Origin: Streptomyces durocortorensis
GTDB taxonomy: Bacteria > Actinomycetota > Actinomycetes > Streptomycetales > Streptomycetaceae
Reading direction: 5' to 3'
DNA: 64,000 nucleotides
Assembly: GCF_031760065.1 (NCBI RefSeq)
Contig: NZ_CP134500.1
Coordinates: 1,116,001-1,180,000, forward strand
Positions 18,792-26,608 of this stretch are shown here, in pieces. Positions within the stretch are counted from its first letter, which is position 1. Each line of letters begins with the position of its first letter. Below the pieces are notes generated by a model that did no database searches, was not told where the DNA came from, and worked only from the letters and a program-made list of their open reading frames with translations. The position numbers and the translations under genes are program-made.

Positions 18792-19555
18792 GCTCCGCCC
18801 GCCTCCTCCCACTTCTGCTGGAGGCGGTTCATGCTGCCCATCCAGCGGTCGGGGTCGGCGGCTCGGGCCTGGTAGTACCCGGCCACCTCGGGGTGCGGCA
18901 GGACCAGGAAACGGTCGGCCTCCATCGCGTCGAACAGCGAGTCGGCGACGCCCTCCGGCTCGATGGCGCCGGGCGCGAGGACCAGCTCGCCGGCCGAACC
19001 CGCGGCGGTGAGCATGTCGGTCCGCACGCCCTGCGGGCAGATCGCGTGGACCTTGATCCCCCGGTGCCGGTAGGTCAGCGAGAGCCATTCGGCGAAGGCG
19101 ACGGCCCCGTGCTTGGTGACGCTGTAGGGAGCCGCGCCGATCATCGTCAGCAGCCCGGCGGCGGATGCGGTGGTGACGAAGCGGCCGCCGCCGCGCTCCA
19201 GCCACTCGGGGAGCAGGGCCCTGGCCGCGCGGACGTGGGCCATGACATTGACGTCCCAGGCCGCCGCCCAGACCTCCTCGTCGGCGAACGCGTCGCCGGG
19301 CGAGGCCAGGCCCGCGTTGGCGCAGTAGACGTCCACCGTGCCGCCCAGCGCCTCCCGGGCCGCGTCCACGACGTCCGAGGCGTCCCCGGCGACGGCAGAG
19401 CCGCCGATCTCCTTTGCCAGCGGCTCGATCCGTGCCAGGTCGAGGTCGTTGACCACGACCCGCGCCCCCTCGGCGGCGAACCTGCGGGCCAGAGCGGCTC
19501 CGATACCGCCTCCGGCCCCGGTGACCACCACGCCCGCGCCCCGCACCGTATCCAT
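18788..19555 (-). CDS. SDR-family oxidoreductase
   Basis: Short-chain dehydrogenase of 255 aa. The cofactor motif is VTGAGGGIGAALA (TGxxxGIG), with NDLDLARIE after strand 2, suggesting NAD(H). The catalytic Ser is in TTASAAG and the YxxxK motif is YSVTK. The C-terminal region (HPEVAGYYQARAADPDRWMG) matches SDRs that neighbour acyl-CoA ligases and dehydrogenases. It is the first gene of the SDR-ligase-TetR unit and has a TetR-type operator about 60 bp before the ATG. By analogy with LvaD of the levulinate pathway it may interconvert 3- or 4-keto and hydroxyacyl-CoA; this is inference. Confidence 0.88.
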   Translation of the reverse strand: MDTVRGAGVVVTGAGGGIGAALARRFAAEGARVVVNDLDLARIEPLAKEIGGSAVAGDASDVVDAAREALGGTVDVYCANAGLASPGDAFADEEVWAAAWDVNVMAHVRAARALLPEWLERGGGRFVTTASAAGLLTMIGAAPYSVTKHGAVAFAEWLSLTYRHRGIKVHAICPQGVRTDMLTAAGSAGELVLAPGAIEPEGVADSLFDAMEADRFLVLPHPEVAGYYQARAADPDRWMGSMNRLQQKWEEAGGA

Positions 19556-19615
19556 CGCCGTCCTGCCTCTCTCCCGCCCGGTCCCGACCGGCCGGTCCCG
19601 CCGGCCATCGGCAGA

Positions 19616-19632
19616 CTAACCGGTCGGTATGT
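19616..19632. promoter_or_regulatory. TetR-type operator upstream of the SDR gene
   Basis: CTAACCGGTCGGTATGT; its reverse complement ACATACCGACCGGTTAG matches the kinase-operon site (13721 onward) at 14 of 17 positions, including ACATACCGAC exactly. It lies 61 bp before the SDR start and about 158 bp before the divergent muramidase gene. Confidence 0.55.
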
Positions 19633-19789
19633 ACTCGGGGAAGGGCCGGGAGGAGGGATGGGCGCGGCCCGGAGTGCGGGCTCGGGAACCGGCGCGGCGC
19701 GGGTCGTTCCGTGCCGGCCCCGCCCGCGCTAGCGTGCGTGGGCATGACAGTCAGCTCGATCACGGGGGCGCGATCATGGAGGTAGCTCA

Positions 19790-21067
19790 ATGAGTCTGTC
19801 CCGACGTGGCCTGCTGGGCGCCGGAGGCGCCGTCGGCGCGCTCGCGGCGACGGCGACGGGCGCCGCTCCCGCCTCGGCCGCCGCCCCGGGGCACCGTCCC
19901 GGACCCGGGCGGGGCCGGGTCCGTACCGGCTTCGACCGGCTGGCGGCGGACGGGTACCGGCTGCTGCGGGGCCAGCGGGTCGGCGTCGTCACCAACCCGA
20001 CCGGGGTCACCGCGGACGTCCGGCACATCGTCGATGTGATGCACCCGGACTCGCGGGTGAACCTGACCGCCGTCTTCGGCCCCGAGCACGGCTTCCGGGG
20101 CACCGCGCAGGCGGGCGGTTCGGAGGGGCGTTACGACGACCCGGCGACCGGGCTGCCGGTCTACGACACGTACCTCAAGAGCGGGCAGCCGCTCGCGGAC
20201 ATCTTCACCGCCTCGGGCGTGGACACGGTGCTCTTCGACATCCAGGACGCGGGCGCGCGCTTCTACACGTACATCTGGACGCTGTACGACTGCATGGAGG
20301 CGGCCGCGCTCGCGGGCAAGCGGCTGGTGGTGCTGGACCGGCCGAACCCGGTTACCGGGCGGGCGGCGCTGGGGCCGGTGCTGGACCCGGCGTTCGCCAC
20401 GTTCGTCGGCCGCCGGGAGATCGCCCAGGCGCACGGGATGACGGTGGCGGAGCTGGCGCTGTTCTTCAACGCGGAGTTCCTGCACGAGAATCCCGTACGG
20501 CTGGACGTGGTGAGGATGTCCGGGTGGCGGCGCTCGGACTTCTTCGACGGCACCGGGCTGCCCTGGGTGCCGCCGAGCCCGAACATGCCGACGCCCGGGA
20601 CGGCCCTCGTCTACTCCGGCACCTGCCTCTTCGAGGGCACCAACCTCTCCGAGGGCCGGGGCACCACACGGCCGTTCGAGCTGCTGGGCGCGGAGGGCAT
20701 CGACCGCCGCTGGGCGGCCGCCGCGAACGCGCTGGAGCTGCCGGGCGTCGCCTTCCGCGAGGCGTACTTCACCCCGGTGTTCTCCAAGTTCGCGGGGAAG
20801 ACGGTGGGCGGGGTGCAGGTGCACGTGCAGGACCGGGAGGTCTTCGACCCGGTCCGCACCGGCATCGCCCTGCTGGTGACGGCGAAGGAGACGTGGAGCG
20901 GCTTCGCCTGGCGCCCGGACCGCTGGATCGACAAGCTCACCGGCAGCACCCGGGTCCGCACGATGATCGACGCGGGCGCGGACACCGACGCGGTGGTGGG
21001 CGCCTGGCAGGAGGACCTGGCGGCCTTCCGGGCGAAGCGGCGACGCTATCTGCGGTACGGGGGGTAG
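19790..21067 (+). CDS. Tat-exported NamZ-like exo-beta-N-acetylmuramidase (DUF1343)
   Basis: A 425-aa protein with a twin-arginine signal (SRRGLLGAGGAVGALAATATG, cleavage near ASA-AAP). The DUF1343/GH171 fold follows, with conserved patches VGVVTNPTGVT, AVFGPEHGFRG, DIQDAGARFYTY, VVLDRPNPV, FEGTNLSEGRGTTRPFE and a late YFTPVFSKFAGK. Characterised relatives (NamZ) remove non-reducing MurNAc from peptidoglycan fragments, so this enzyme probably acts in cell wall turnover outside the membrane. GGAGG lies seven bases before the ATG. It is transcribed away from the SDR unit. Confidence 0.9.
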   Translation: MSLSRRGLLGAGGAVGALAATATGAAPASAAAPGHRPGPGRGRVRTGFDRLAADGYRLLRGQRVGVVTNPTGVTADVRHIVDVMHPDSRVNLTAVFGPEHGFRGTAQAGGSEGRYDDPATGLPVYDTYLKSGQPLADIFTASGVDTVLFDIQDAGARFYTYIWTLYDCMEAAALAGKRLVVLDRPNPVTGRAALGPVLDPAFATFVGRREIAQAHGMTVAELALFFNAEFLHENPVRLDVVRMSGWRRSDFFDGTGLPWVPPSPNMPTPGTALVYSGTCLFEGTNLSEGRGTTRPFELLGAEGIDRRWAAAANALELPGVAFREAYFTPVFSKFAGKTVGGVQVHVQDREVFDPVRTGIALLVTAKETWSGFAWRPDRWIDKLTGSTRVRTMIDAGADTDAVVGAWQEDLAAFRAKRRRYLRYGG

Positions 21068-21101
21068 CGGGGGCGGAGAGGGTGGCGCCGGGCGGCCTAA
21101 C

Positions 21102-21584
21102 TCAGGCGCCGAGGTCCAGGTCGCCGAGGTACTCGCCGTCCTCCGTCAGCCCCCGCTTGCGGTAGCCGAGCCGGAGGTAGAACTCCTCCGGTCCGCCCTC
21201 CCCCGGGTGCCAGGTCACGGTCGAGCGCCTCCCGCCGCGCCGCCGGATCTCCTCGTTCACCGCGCCCACCGCGAACCGCCCGTACCCCCGGCCCTGCTCC
21301 CCCGCGGCGACGGCGAGCCGCCAGAGCCCGGAGCGCGGCGGGGCGTCCGGCACCCCCGCGTCGTAGTCGAAGGACACGTCGAAGAAGGCCATCACGAAAC
21401 CCACGATGCGCTCGCCGTCACAGATCAGCCGGGGCCAGGCGACCTCGGGGTGCACGTAGGCCTCGGCCAGGGACTGGGCGACGGGCGAGACGAACTTCCG
21501 CTGCTCGGGCGCGACTTCCAGCCGACAGGCGGCGATGACGTTATCGGGGGTGACCTTCTCCAGGCGCGGGTGACTCGCTGTCAT
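21102..21584 (-). CDS. GNAT-family N-acetyltransferase
   Basis: A 160-aa acetyltransferase. The acetyl-CoA loop is present as EQGRGYGRFAVGAV (QxxGxG), preceded by the beta-4 strand SGLWRLAVAA and followed by FYLRLGYRKRG. The N-terminal region (VTPDNVIAACRLEVAPEQRKFV) matches small-molecule GNATs of the spermidine/diamine acetyltransferase type, but the substrate cannot be fixed. ATG 21584 is preferred to the Arg-rich frame beginning at 21626. It converges with the muramidase gene. Confidence 0.85.
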   Translation of the reverse strand: MTASHPRLEKVTPDNVIAACRLEVAPEQRKFVSPVAQSLAEAYVHPEVAWPRLICDGERIVGFVMAFFDVSFDYDAGVPDAPPRSGLWRLAVAAGEQGRGYGRFAVGAVNEEIRRRGGRRSTVTWHPGEGGPEEFYLRLGYRKRGLTEDGEYLGDLDLGA

Positions 21585-21810
21585 GCGGACACCCAACCGC
21601 ACCCGCCCGGGTCGCCGCCACCGCATTCCGGCGCGGCCGCACGCCCTCTCACCACCGGCCCGCGCGCCGTTCCGCTTCCGCCCGCGCCACCCCGCCCGAC
21701 GTGGGGAGTCTCAGCCAATGGACGGATTTCATCTTTCGACGGAGCCGAAACGGGCAATCGTACGTCCATTCCTTGACGTCCAAGGACGAGCGACGGAGGT
21801 GGAGAGTGCC

Positions 21811-22425
21811 ATGGCCGGTTTCCGGAGTCTGGCGAGACAGGTCCGCGACCCGCTGGGCGATCTGGCCCTGCGGCGGTATTCGTTGCGCAAGTGCCTGGAG
21901 AGATTCGCCCCGTACGGTCACCGGGCGACCTGGGACCATCTGTGCGCCCGGCACGGGATCGATCCCGAGGACCGGGCACCCGATCCGGCGCGCCTGGTGA
22001 GCGCACTGGAGGAACTGGAGGAGGCGCGGGCCGTCTGGCTCGCGTACGAGGCGGGGTTCGCCGAGCGGCGGCGGCGCGAGAAGCACGCGGGGCTGCGGCG
22101 GCCAGGCGCGTTCGACGACTGGCACCGCCGCACCTGGGGCGGGCACGGGGTGGCCCGCTGCGCCGACCCCGGGGTGCACCCCACCGAACCGCTGGCCGAG
22201 GTGCTGCGCCGCCTCATCGCCGCCCTCGGTTCCGGACCCGGCTCCGCCTGCCCGGTCTGCGCGGGCACCGGCATCGAGTGGCGGCAGGAACGGGGACGCG
22301 AGCCCTGGGCGGGTCCGGTGTGCACGGGCTGCGGGATCGCGGTGCCCCGGCCCGCCCTGACGGACCGCACGCTGGCGATGGCCCGGCTGCCGCGACACCG
22401 GAAGCCCACCGCGACGGCGGCGTAG
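21811..22425 (+). CDS. Conserved hypothetical protein with a C-terminal zinc ribbon
   Basis: A 204-aa basic protein I cannot assign to a named family. The N-terminal half is helical (SLARQVRDPLGDLALRRYSL RKCLERFAPYGHRATWDHL, split here at residue 25). Near the C-terminus a CPVCAGTG and a later CTGCG form a CxxC-x20-CxxC zinc ribbon like those in nucleic-acid-binding proteins. ATG 21811 has GGAG within about ten bases; an upstream ATG at 21718 lacks one. It precedes and converges with soxR, 13 bp apart. No signal or membrane segment is seen. A nucleic-acid role is only suggested by the ribbon. Confidence 0.7.
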   Translation: MAGFRSLARQVRDPLGDLALRRYSLRKCLERFAPYGHRATWDHLCARHGIDPEDRAPDPARLVSALEELEEARAVWLAYEAGFAERRRREKHAGLRRPGAFDDWHRRTWGGHGVARCADPGVHPTEPLAEVLRRLIAALGSGPGSACPVCAGTGIEWRQERGREPWAGPVCTGCGIAVPRPALTDRTLAMARLPRHRKPTATAA

Positions 22426-22438
22426 CACCCGGGGGGGC

Positions 22439-22906
22439 CTACGAGGAACGCTTGCGCTCCGGCATCAGACGGGAGCCGGTGATCCGCTCACCCGTGATGT
22501 CGTCGGGGTTGGACAGCACACAGGTCTCCAGCGACAGACAGCCGCACCCGATGCAGTCGGTCAGATGGTCGCGCAGCCGGTGCAACTGCTCGATCCGCTC
22601 GTCGAGTTCCTTGCGCCAGACCTCGGAGAGCCGAGCCCAGTCCTCGCGGTTCGGCGTGCGCTCCTCGGGCAGTTCGGCGAGCGCGTCCCGGATCGTGGCC
22701 AGCGGGATGCCGACGCGTTGTGCCGCCCGCACGAAGGCGACCCGGCGCAGCGCGTCGCGGGAGTAGCGGCGCTGGTTGCCGCTGGTGCGACGGCTGCTGA
22801 TCAGGCCCTTGGCCTCGTAGAAGTGCAGGGCCGAGACAGCGGCCCCGCTGCGCGCCGAGAGCTGGCCGACCGAGAGTTCGTGGAGTGTCTGTGGGATCTG
22901 GGGCAC
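22439..22906 (-). CDS. soxR: Redox-sensing [2Fe-2S] regulator SoxR
   Basis: A MerR-family activator of 155 aa. The N-terminal MerR HTH (LSVGQLSARSGAAVSALHFYEAKGLI) is followed by a dimerisation helix and the SoxR cluster motif CIGCGCLSLETC (C-x2-C-x-C-x5-C), which binds [2Fe-2S]. In Streptomyces SoxR responds to redox-active metabolites such as actinorhodin rather than to superoxide. The start is GTG 22906; TAGGTT lies six bases upstream and no spaced ribosome site is present, so the mRNA may be leaderless. No complete SoxR box was found in this window, so its targets lie elsewhere. Confidence 0.95.
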   Translation of the reverse strand: MPQIPQTLHELSVGQLSARSGAAVSALHFYEAKGLISSRRTSGNQRRYSRDALRRVAFVRAAQRVGIPLATIRDALAELPEERTPNREDWARLSEVWRKELDERIEQLHRLRDHLTDCIGCGCLSLETCVLSNPDDITGERITGSRLMPERKRSS

Positions 22907-22957
22907 TCCTCAAACCTACTGCCATGTCGTTGACAGGAACGCGCCGCACCATGATGC

Positions 22958-22972
22958 TGAGCAAGCGCTTAG
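22958..22972. promoter_or_regulatory. TetR-type operator before the MaoC gene
   Basis: TGAGCAAGCGCTTAG, centred on the perfect palindrome AAGCGCTT, lies 48 bp before ATG 23020. The identical 15 bases occur at 24230-24244 before the neighbouring TetR gene. Confidence 0.65.
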
Positions 22973-23019
22973 ACATCGCGCCGGAGGGTGCGGCGAGCCG
23001 GAAGGCAGGGACCGGGAAC

Positions 23020-23481
23020 ATGGCAGAGCCGAAGATCTTCACGTCCGCACAGGAGCTGCGGGACGGAGTGGGCGAGCAGCTGGGACACAGCGACTGGCTG
23101 GAGATCGAGCAGAAGAGGATCGACCAGTTCGCCGAGGCGACCGGCGACCACCAGTGGATCCATGTGGACCCGGAGCGCGCGAAGGAAGGACCCTTCGGCA
23201 CGACGATCGCGCACGGCTATCTGACGCTGTCGCTGCTGCCCGCGCTGGTGCCGCAGGTGATGCGGGTCGAGGGCATGAAGATGGGCATCAACTACGGTAC
23301 GAACAAGGTCCGTTTCCCCTCGACCGTCCCGGTGGGCTCCCGGCTGCGGGCCACGGCGGTGCTCCGGAGCGTCGAGGAGGTGGGCGGCGGCGTGCAGGTC
23401 ACGGCCGTCGTCACGGTCGAGCGCGAGGACAGCGAGAAGCCTGCCTGCGTGGCCGAGTCGGTGTCCCGCTACTACTTCTGA
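23020..23481 (+). CDS. MaoC-like (R)-specific enoyl-CoA hydratase
   Basis: A 153-aa single hotdog domain. The hydratase-2 motif is present in ATGDHQWIHVDPERA and GPFGTTIAHGYLTLSL, giving the catalytic Asp and His. Single-domain MaoC enzymes hydrate trans-2-enoyl-CoA to (R)-3-hydroxyacyl-CoA; family members also act in mycolate or polyketide-like pathways, so the exact chain is not known. The start at 23020 matches the beginning of homology. It carries a TetR-type operator shared with the regulator encoded at 23543-24181, so it is probably derepressed by an acyl-CoA. Confidence 0.9.
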   Translation: MAEPKIFTSAQELRDGVGEQLGHSDWLEIEQKRIDQFAEATGDHQWIHVDPERAKEGPFGTTIAHGYLTLSLLPALVPQVMRVEGMKMGINYGTNKVRFPSTVPVGSRLRATAVLRSVEEVGGGVQVTAVVTVEREDSEKPACVAESVSRYYF

Positions 23482-23482
23482 T

Positions 23483-23576
23483 CCGGGGGCCGTGAACACC
23501 TGCGGCCCGGGGGCCGTGACCGCGTACGATCCGGAGCCGTGACTACCTGCGGTCCGGGGCCGTACGGGCTCCGACC
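23483..23576. repeat. Four imperfect 23-25 bp tandem repeats
   Basis: Units begin near 23483, 23506, 23531 and 23554 and share a CCGGGGGCCGTGA core followed by an ACCTGCGG-like end. The array fills the gap between the convergent MaoC and TetR genes and runs into the last codons of TetR (stop at 23543-23545). It may have replaced a terminator. No function known. Confidence 0.5.
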
Positions 23577-24181
23577 ATCCGCAGGACGAGGCCTGCGTAC
23601 AGCTCACCGACCTCGTCGGGCGTGCGGCTGCCCTGGGCGTTGAACCAGCGGGCCACATCGATGCAGAGGGACAGCACCGCGAGCGTGGTGCCGGGAATGT
23701 CCGGGACGTCGAACTCGCCGTCCCGCACACCCTCGCTGATGATCCGGCGCACCACCGCGTCGCTCTTGCGGCGCAGCGCGACGATCTCCGTACGGTGCTC
23801 GTCGCCGAGGGCATCGAGCTCGTACTGCACGACCCGGGCGGTGGTGTGCCGCTCGGCGTGCCAGCGGACGAAGGAGCGGGCGGCCCCGGCGAGCCGCTCG
23901 GCGGCGGTGCCGTCCCGGTCCGCCTCGGCCTCCAGGACGTACAGCGCCCGTTCGTGGCCGATCTTGCTGATCCGGTGGAGCAGCTCTTCCTTGGTCTTGT
24001 AGTGGATGTAGAGGGCAGCGGGGCTCATCCCGGCCCGCCCGGCGATGTCACGGGTGGTGGTCGCGTGGTACCCGCGCTCGGCGAAGGCGTCCACGGCGGC
24101 GACGAGGAGCCGCCTGGCCGCCTCGGGAGTGACCTCGCCCCACGGGGCGTCCTCGCCGCTCGTCTCCTCCGCCGTACTCAT
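23543..24181 (-). CDS. TetR-family regulator paired with MaoC
   Basis: A 212-aa repressor. The HTH (FAERGYHATTTRDIAGRAGMSPAALYIHY) is at residues ~30-65. The C-terminal domain (HTTARVVQYELDALGDEHRTEI) is of the type seen in acyl-CoA-responsive TetR proteins of actinobacteria. It converges with the MaoC gene, and the same 15-bp palindrome stands before both genes, a strong hint of autoregulation and control of MaoC. The C-terminal codons overlap a tandem repeat array, so the last residues may be variable between strains. Confidence 0.88.
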   Translation of the reverse strand: MSTAEETSGEDAPWGEVTPEAARRLLVAAVDAFAERGYHATTTRDIAGRAGMSPAALYIHYKTKEELLHRISKIGHERALYVLEAEADRDGTAAERLAGAARSFVRWHAERHTTARVVQYELDALGDEHRTEIVALRRKSDAVVRRIISEGVRDGEFDVPDIPGTTLAVLSLCIDVARWFNAQGSRTPDEVGELYAGLVLRMVGARTAPDRR

Positions 24182-24229
24182 CGCCCAGGGCCCCTCTCCG
24201 TCAACAGGACGAACACCATACCCCGAACC

Positions 24230-24244
24230 TGAGCAAGCGCTTAG
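24230..24244. promoter_or_regulatory. TetR-type operator before its own gene
   Basis: TGAGCAAGCGCTTAG, identical to 22958-22972, lies 49 bp upstream of the TetR start at 24181. Sharing an exact 15-mer in this way supports direct regulation by the TetR at 23543-24181. Confidence 0.65.
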
Positions 24245-24267
24245 GGCCGTCTCGCCGCCCTGCCGGG

Positions 24268-24558
24268 TCAGAGCTTCTGGAAGGGGTCGTGCTCGGCGAG
24301 GATCTTCTCCAGCCGGGCCTGGTCCACCCGGCTGACGATCTGCCCGGCCTCCTGGCGGTCCCGGATCACCTTGGCCAGCGTGAAGCAGGACGTGACGAGG
24401 TAGAGCACGCCGATGGCGAGGAAGCCGCGCACCCAGGCATCGGCGTCGAGGAAGAAGATACCGAGGGCCACCGCACCCATCGCCACCAGGAAGGAGGCGA
24501 CGGCCTGGCCGTAGAAGGCGGCGGTGCTCTGCTGCTTGACCGATGTCGTGTCACTCAT
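24268..24558 (-). CDS. YiaA/YiaB-type inner membrane protein
   Basis: A 96-aa protein with two hydrophobic segments (GQAVASFLVAMGAVALGIFF and GFLAIGVLYLVTSCFTLA) separated by a short DADAW loop, the layout of the YiaA/B family, followed by a charged cytoplasmic tail (KVIRDRQEAGQIVSRVDQAR). The start at ATG 24558 gives the usual length. No function is established. It stands alone between a TetR gene and an acyl-CoA dehydrogenase on the same strand. Confidence 0.82.
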   Translation of the reverse strand: MSDTTSVKQQSTAAFYGQAVASFLVAMGAVALGIFFLDADAWVRGFLAIGVLYLVTSCFTLAKVIRDRQEAGQIVSRVDQARLEKILAEHDPFQKL

Positions 24559-24650
24559 GGGTCGAGCATCCGCCGGCGTGGCGCACGCCACATCCGCGCC
24601 CGTACTCAGACGGCTACTCAGACACCCGTACGAACCGGGGCCGACGGCGC

Positions 24651-25802
24651 TCAGAACGCGGAGACACCCGTCAGCGCGCGGCCGATGATGAGCTTCTGGA
24701 TCTGGCTGGTGCCCTCGTAGAGCGTCATCACCCGGGCGTCCCGCAGGAGTTTGCCGACCGGGTACTCGTCGATGTAGCCGTAGCCGCCGAAGACCTGGAG
24801 TGCGTTGCCGGCGCAGCGGACGGCGGCCTCGGAGGCGTACAGCTTGGCCTTGGAGGCGGCGGTGGCGAACTCCTGGCCCCGGTCGACCAGATCAGCGACC
24901 CGCCAGGTGAGCAGCCGGGCGGCGTCCACGTCCACGGCGATGTCGCTCAGCAGCTCCTGGACGAGCTGGTGGCGGGCGATGGCCTTGCCGAACTGCTCGC
25001 GCTCACCGGCGTAGCGCACGGCCGCGTCCAGGGCGGCCTGGGCGATGCCCACACAGCCCGCGGCGACCGACATCCGCCCCTTGGCCAGGGCGGACATGGC
25101 GATGGAGAAGCCCTTGCCCTCGGGGCCGAGGAGGGCGGCCGCGGGTACCCGGACATCCTCCAGGACCAGTTCGGCGGTGGCCTGGCCGCGCAGGCCGAGC
25201 TTGCCGTGGATGGTGCGCCGGGTGAGGCCGGGGGCGTCGGCGGGGACGAGGAAGGCGGAGACCCCGCGGTGGCCGGGGGCGTCGTTCGTGCGGGCGAAGA
25301 GCAGCACCACGTCGGCCCAGGTGCCGTTGGTGATGAACATCTTGGTGCCGTTGACGACGTAGTCACCGCCGTCGCGTACGGCCCGGGTGGCGAGGTTCCC
25401 GGCGTCCGAACCGGTGCCGGGCTCGGTGAGGCCGAAGCAGCCGATCGCCTCGCCCGCCGTCAGCCGGGGCAGCCACTGCCGCTTCTGCTCCTCGCTCCCC
25501 CAGGACGCGAGGGTCTTGGCGACCAGACCGAGCGATACGGAGACGATGCCGCGCACGGAGGAGTCGCCGCGGCCCAGCTCCTCGGTGACCAGACAGTAGG
25601 AGAGGTGGTCGCCGCCGGAGCCGCCGTACTCCTCGGGGACGGTGAGCCCGAGGAAGCCGAGGTCCCCGAGCTTCTTCACGATCGACCTGTCGACATTCTC
25701 GGCCCGGTCCCACGCGACGGCGTGTGGCGCGACCTCACGGGCGACGAAGTCCGCCGCCAGCTTCCGGACGGCTTCCTGCTCCTCACTGAGCGTCAGGTCC
25801 AT
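24651..25802 (-). CDS. Acyl-CoA dehydrogenase
   Basis: A 383-aa FAD enzyme of ordinary size. Signature regions are FGLTEPGTGSDAGNLATRA, KMFITNGTWADV, the AERxQFGK-like GEREQFGKAIARHQ, and the C-terminal FGGYGYIDEYPVGKLLRDARV, followed by LYEGTSQIQKLIIGRAL, where the catalytic Glu (YEGT) is present. That Glu marks a short/medium-chain or branched-chain acyl-CoA dehydrogenase. ATG 25802 has an AGAGGTGGGG ribosome site; GTG 25817 is too close to it. It is divergent from a TetR gene and shares one operator with it. Confidence 0.93.
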   Translation of the reverse strand: MDLTLSEEQEAVRKLAADFVAREVAPHAVAWDRAENVDRSIVKKLGDLGFLGLTVPEEYGGSGGDHLSYCLVTEELGRGDSSVRGIVSVSLGLVAKTLASWGSEEQKRQWLPRLTAGEAIGCFGLTEPGTGSDAGNLATRAVRDGGDYVVNGTKMFITNGTWADVVLLFARTNDAPGHRGVSAFLVPADAPGLTRRTIHGKLGLRGQATAELVLEDVRVPAAALLGPEGKGFSIAMSALAKGRMSVAAGCVGIAQAALDAAVRYAGEREQFGKAIARHQLVQELLSDIAVDVDAARLLTWRVADLVDRGQEFATAASKAKLYASEAAVRCAGNALQVFGGYGYIDEYPVGKLLRDARVMTLYEGTSQIQKLIIGRALTGVSAF

Positions 25803-25833
25803 CGTGCGCCACCCCACCTCTCGCCAGCGCTTT

Positions 25834-25850
25834 AATTAGCACTGCTAGTT
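25834..25850. promoter_or_regulatory. TetR-type operator in the dehydrogenase/TetR divergon
   Basis: AATTAGCACTGCTAGTT is a 17-bp palindrome about a central C with seven of eight pairs. It lies 32 bp from the acyl-CoA dehydrogenase start and overlaps the -35 region of the TetR gene. The site at 31249-31265 is related (13 of 17, all differences transitions). Confidence 0.65.
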
Positions 25851-25866
25851 TCTGGCTCGGGGGCCC

Positions 25867-25872
25867 TACTAT
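25867..25872 (+). promoter_or_regulatory. Candidate -10 for leaderless TetR transcript
   Basis: TACTAT, exactly seven bases before ATG 25880. Since the hexamer includes the upstream ATG 25871, that ATG cannot be the start if this promoter is used. No ribosome site is seen. Confidence 0.5.
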
Positions 25873-25879
25873 GGGCCGC

Positions 25880-26554
25880 ATGGCCCGACCGCGCAAGCCC
25901 CTCCTCAGCAGAGACCGCATCGTCGGGGCGGCGAGCGCGCTCGTGGACGCCGAGGGGCTCGACGCCGTCTCCACCCGTCGTCTCGCGGCGGTCCTGGGCG
26001 TCAGCGGGCCCTCGCTCTACAACCACTTCCGCAACAAGGACGAGATCCTCGACGCGGTCGCCGACGCCGTCTCCGTACAGGTCGACCTGTCGATGTTCGA
26101 GGAGTCGGACCCGCGCGACTGGCGCGCGGCCCTGCACGACTGGGCGCTGTCCTACCGGGCCGCCCTCGCCGCGCATCCGCACATCGTGCCCGTGCTCGCC
26201 CGGGGCCCCGGGCGCCGTCCGGCGGGGCTGCGGGTCGCCGACGCGGTGTTCGGGGCGATGGTGGGGGCGGGGTGGCCGCCCGCGCAGGCGACCCGGATCG
26301 GGGCGCTGATGCGGTACTTCATCACCGGGTCGGCGCTGGGGTCCTTCGCCGGGGGGTTCGTCGACGACGAGAGTGCCTACGACCCGGCCGACTACCCGCA
26401 CCTGGGCCAGGCGCACCTGTTGGCCGACCGCCGGCGGCAGGTGGACGACGGGGCGTTCGAGGTGGGGCTGCGGGCGCTGCTGGACGGGCTGGCGCTCCAG
26501 TACGAGGAGTACGCACGGCCTGCGGCGCCGTCGCCCGGCCGCTTTGACGATTGA
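25880..26554 (+). CDS. TetR-family regulator divergent from acyl-CoA dehydrogenase
   Basis: A 224-aa repressor beginning MARPRKPLLSRDRIV. The HTH is at residues ~10-50 (LDAVSTRRLAAVLGVSGPSLYNHF), followed by a TetR_C domain (HPHIVPVLARGPGRRPAGLRV). It shares a 60-bp divergent region and one palindrome with the acyl-CoA dehydrogenase, which it most likely represses together with itself. ATG 25880 is chosen over 25871 because a TACTAT hexamer sits seven bases before it. A related palindrome before the aldehyde dehydrogenase suggests a wider role. Confidence 0.88.
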   Translation: MARPRKPLLSRDRIVGAASALVDAEGLDAVSTRRLAAVLGVSGPSLYNHFRNKDEILDAVADAVSVQVDLSMFEESDPRDWRAALHDWALSYRAALAAHPHIVPVLARGPGRRPAGLRVADAVFGAMVGAGWPPAQATRIGALMRYFITGSALGSFAGGFVDDESAYDPADYPHLGQAHLLADRRRQVDDGAFEVGLRALLDGLALQYEEYARPAAPSPGRFDD

Positions 26555-26570
26555 CGGTCCTCGACAATCG
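26548..26570. promoter_or_regulatory. CGATTG-N11-CAATCG inverted repeat before the DMT exporter
   Basis: Perfect 6-bp arms at 26548-26553 and 26565-26570 with an 11-base spacer, just after the TetR stop region and about 40 bp before ATG 26609. The spacing resembles a LysR-type box; no LysR gene adjoins. Weak. Confidence 0.3.
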
Positions 26571-26595
26571 AGTGGGTGCCGAAGCGTCCCGACCC

Positions 26596-26601
26596 TACGG
26601 T
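26596..26601 (+). promoter_or_regulatory. Candidate -10 for leaderless DMT exporter transcript
   Basis: TACGGT, seven bases before ATG 26609. The sequence between has no purine-rich ribosome site. Confidence 0.4.
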
Positions 26602-26608
26602 CGTGGCC

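Noticed and set aside
22906..23019. SoxR box near soxR
   Set aside because: A CCTCAA half-site occurs before soxR but the matching TTGAGG half at the right spacing is absent.
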